From an uncultured Bacilli bacterium (GTDB lineage Bacteria; Bacillota_I; Bacilli_A; RF39; UBA660): 64,000 nt of DNA. The notes beneath the pieces are model-generated. The model did no database searches. It saw only the letters and a list, made by a program, of their open reading frames with translations, and was not told the DNA's origin. Made by a program: the position numbers and the translations under genes. Numbering within the stretch: position 1 is the stretch's first letter; each line of letters opens with the position of its first letter. This document shows, one piece after another, positions 63,664-64,000 of this stretch. The stretch covers positions 620,001-684,000 of the forward strand of contig CAKOKX010000001.1 in NCBI GenBank assembly GCA_934096035.1. The letters run 5' to 3'.

Positions 63664-64000
63664 ATGAAAAATAACAAAGGGTTTATATCAGTTACAGTTA
63701 TATATGCATTTTTCTTAGTATTTTTAACTTTAATGTTATATATCGTAACAAATATGACAGTAAATAGAAATCTTCTTAATAATATGAAAAAAACTATCAA
63801 AAACGAATTAAATGATTCTAATTTTTCTAGATATTTAATAAATCATTATGAAGAAGATAATATTAAATTGATAAGATTAAATTCTACTAATTATACTTAT
63901 GGAATAGATGATAATTCTTATAGATTTATCGGAGCAAACCCCAATAATTATGTGAAATTTAAAGATAGCAATGAATTATATCGTATAATAGGTATTTTTA
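63664..64000 (+). CDS. Prepilin-like protein with PNNY/RIIG-type module (partial, cut by window end)
   Basis: 112 codons visible, open at the right edge. ATG 63664 has GGGAGGC upstream. The N-terminus MKNNKGFISVTVIYAFFLVF resembles a PilX-type minor pilin: a hydrophobic helix after G6, but Glu5 is replaced by Val or Thr. It is followed by a helical stalk and then YRFIGANPNNYVKFKDSN and ELYRIIGIF, the same module start as in the three surface genes (EGKNPNNYIWF, EYWRIIGVF). It would carry that module on a pilus-like fibre. The module's C-terminal end lies outside the window. Confidence 0.85.
   Translation, partial: MKNNKGFISVTVIYAFFLVFLTLMLYIVTNMTVNRNLLNNMKKTIKNELNDSNFSRYLINHYEEDNIKLIRLNSTNYTYGIDDNSYRFIGANPNNYVKFKDSNELYRIIGIF

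Overview
The window is a very AT-rich (by eye roughly 25-30% GC), densely coded stretch of a low-GC Bacillota genome. Ribosome binding sites are of the GGAGG type, TGA is a normal stop (it ends rsmH and the second PBP gene), and the conserved blocks are Bacilli-like: mraZ-rsmH-ftsL-pbp, dnaG-rpoD-trmK, a T-box in front of valS, RNase HIII, and a spoVID/ysxE-like pair. With reduced gene content, a cell wall, dispersed type IV pilus genes and many secreted Asn/Lys-rich proteins, the best guess is an uncultured gut Bacilli lineage (RF39/ML615J-28-like). That placement is inference.

Layout. 1-1860: two tandem secreted paralogues that share a PNNY...RIIG module with two more genes further on (58.2 kb and the right edge). 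1.9-5.7 kb: start of the division/cell-wall cluster (mraZ with its own operator, rsmH, ftsL, class B PBP). 5.7-16.4 kb: an accessory island inside that cluster, holding a minus-strand pair, a four-gene operon with a membrane-anchored McrB-like AAA+ ATPase and a protein with Ca-binding-type repeats, an ISL3-family relic, a PrsA-like foldase and a coiled-coil protein with two kinds of tandem repeat. 16.4-20.6 kb: the cluster resumes with a second class B PBP, mraY and ftsW. 20.8-28.3 kb: small membrane proteins, a 3-hydroxyacyl-CoA dehydrogenase, ogt, an anchored flavodoxin, an ECF sigma/membrane partner pair, an Rpn-type nuclease, rnhC, a CvpA-type protein and a thioredoxin. 28.5-35.7 kb: a prepilin-like protein with a basic tail, a yigZ-like gene, uvrC, an RnfC/RnfD-like pair and an Ig-like lipid-free membrane protein. 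35.8-42 kb: dnaG-rpoD-trmK, then pilC and pilD. 42-48.5 kb: membrane-anchored extracellular repeat proteins and T-box-valS. 48.6-48.95 kb: a type I toxin-antitoxin locus. 49-56 kb: two PlsC-like acyltransferases around an acyl-CoA synthetase, rpmB, tgt and small membrane proteins. 56-64 kb: a sortase-anchored NlpC/P60-like protein, the putative DGR target, a PfkB kinase, a small Smr protein, the spoVID/ysxE-like pair, and the start of a pseudopilin operon.

The most striking signal is at the 3' end of the surface-protein gene 58239-59831. The last coding stretch abruptly becomes GC-rich and A-poor, with 14 of 16 consecutive codons ending in C (59697-59744), exactly over the C-terminal lectin-like segment, and a long GC-only hairpin (59846-59875) follows the stop. 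The paralogues at the left edge have ordinary AT-rich codons at the same alignment position. This is the pattern expected of a diversity-generating retroelement (DGR) variable region whose reverse transcriptase and template repeat lie outside the window. A fourth family member at the right edge has a prepilin-type N-terminus, which suggests that these domains can be displayed on pilus-like fibres. Other points for a second look are the type I toxin-antitoxin locus with a long-range 5'-3' mRNA pairing, and the McrB-like membrane operon inside the cell-wall cluster.
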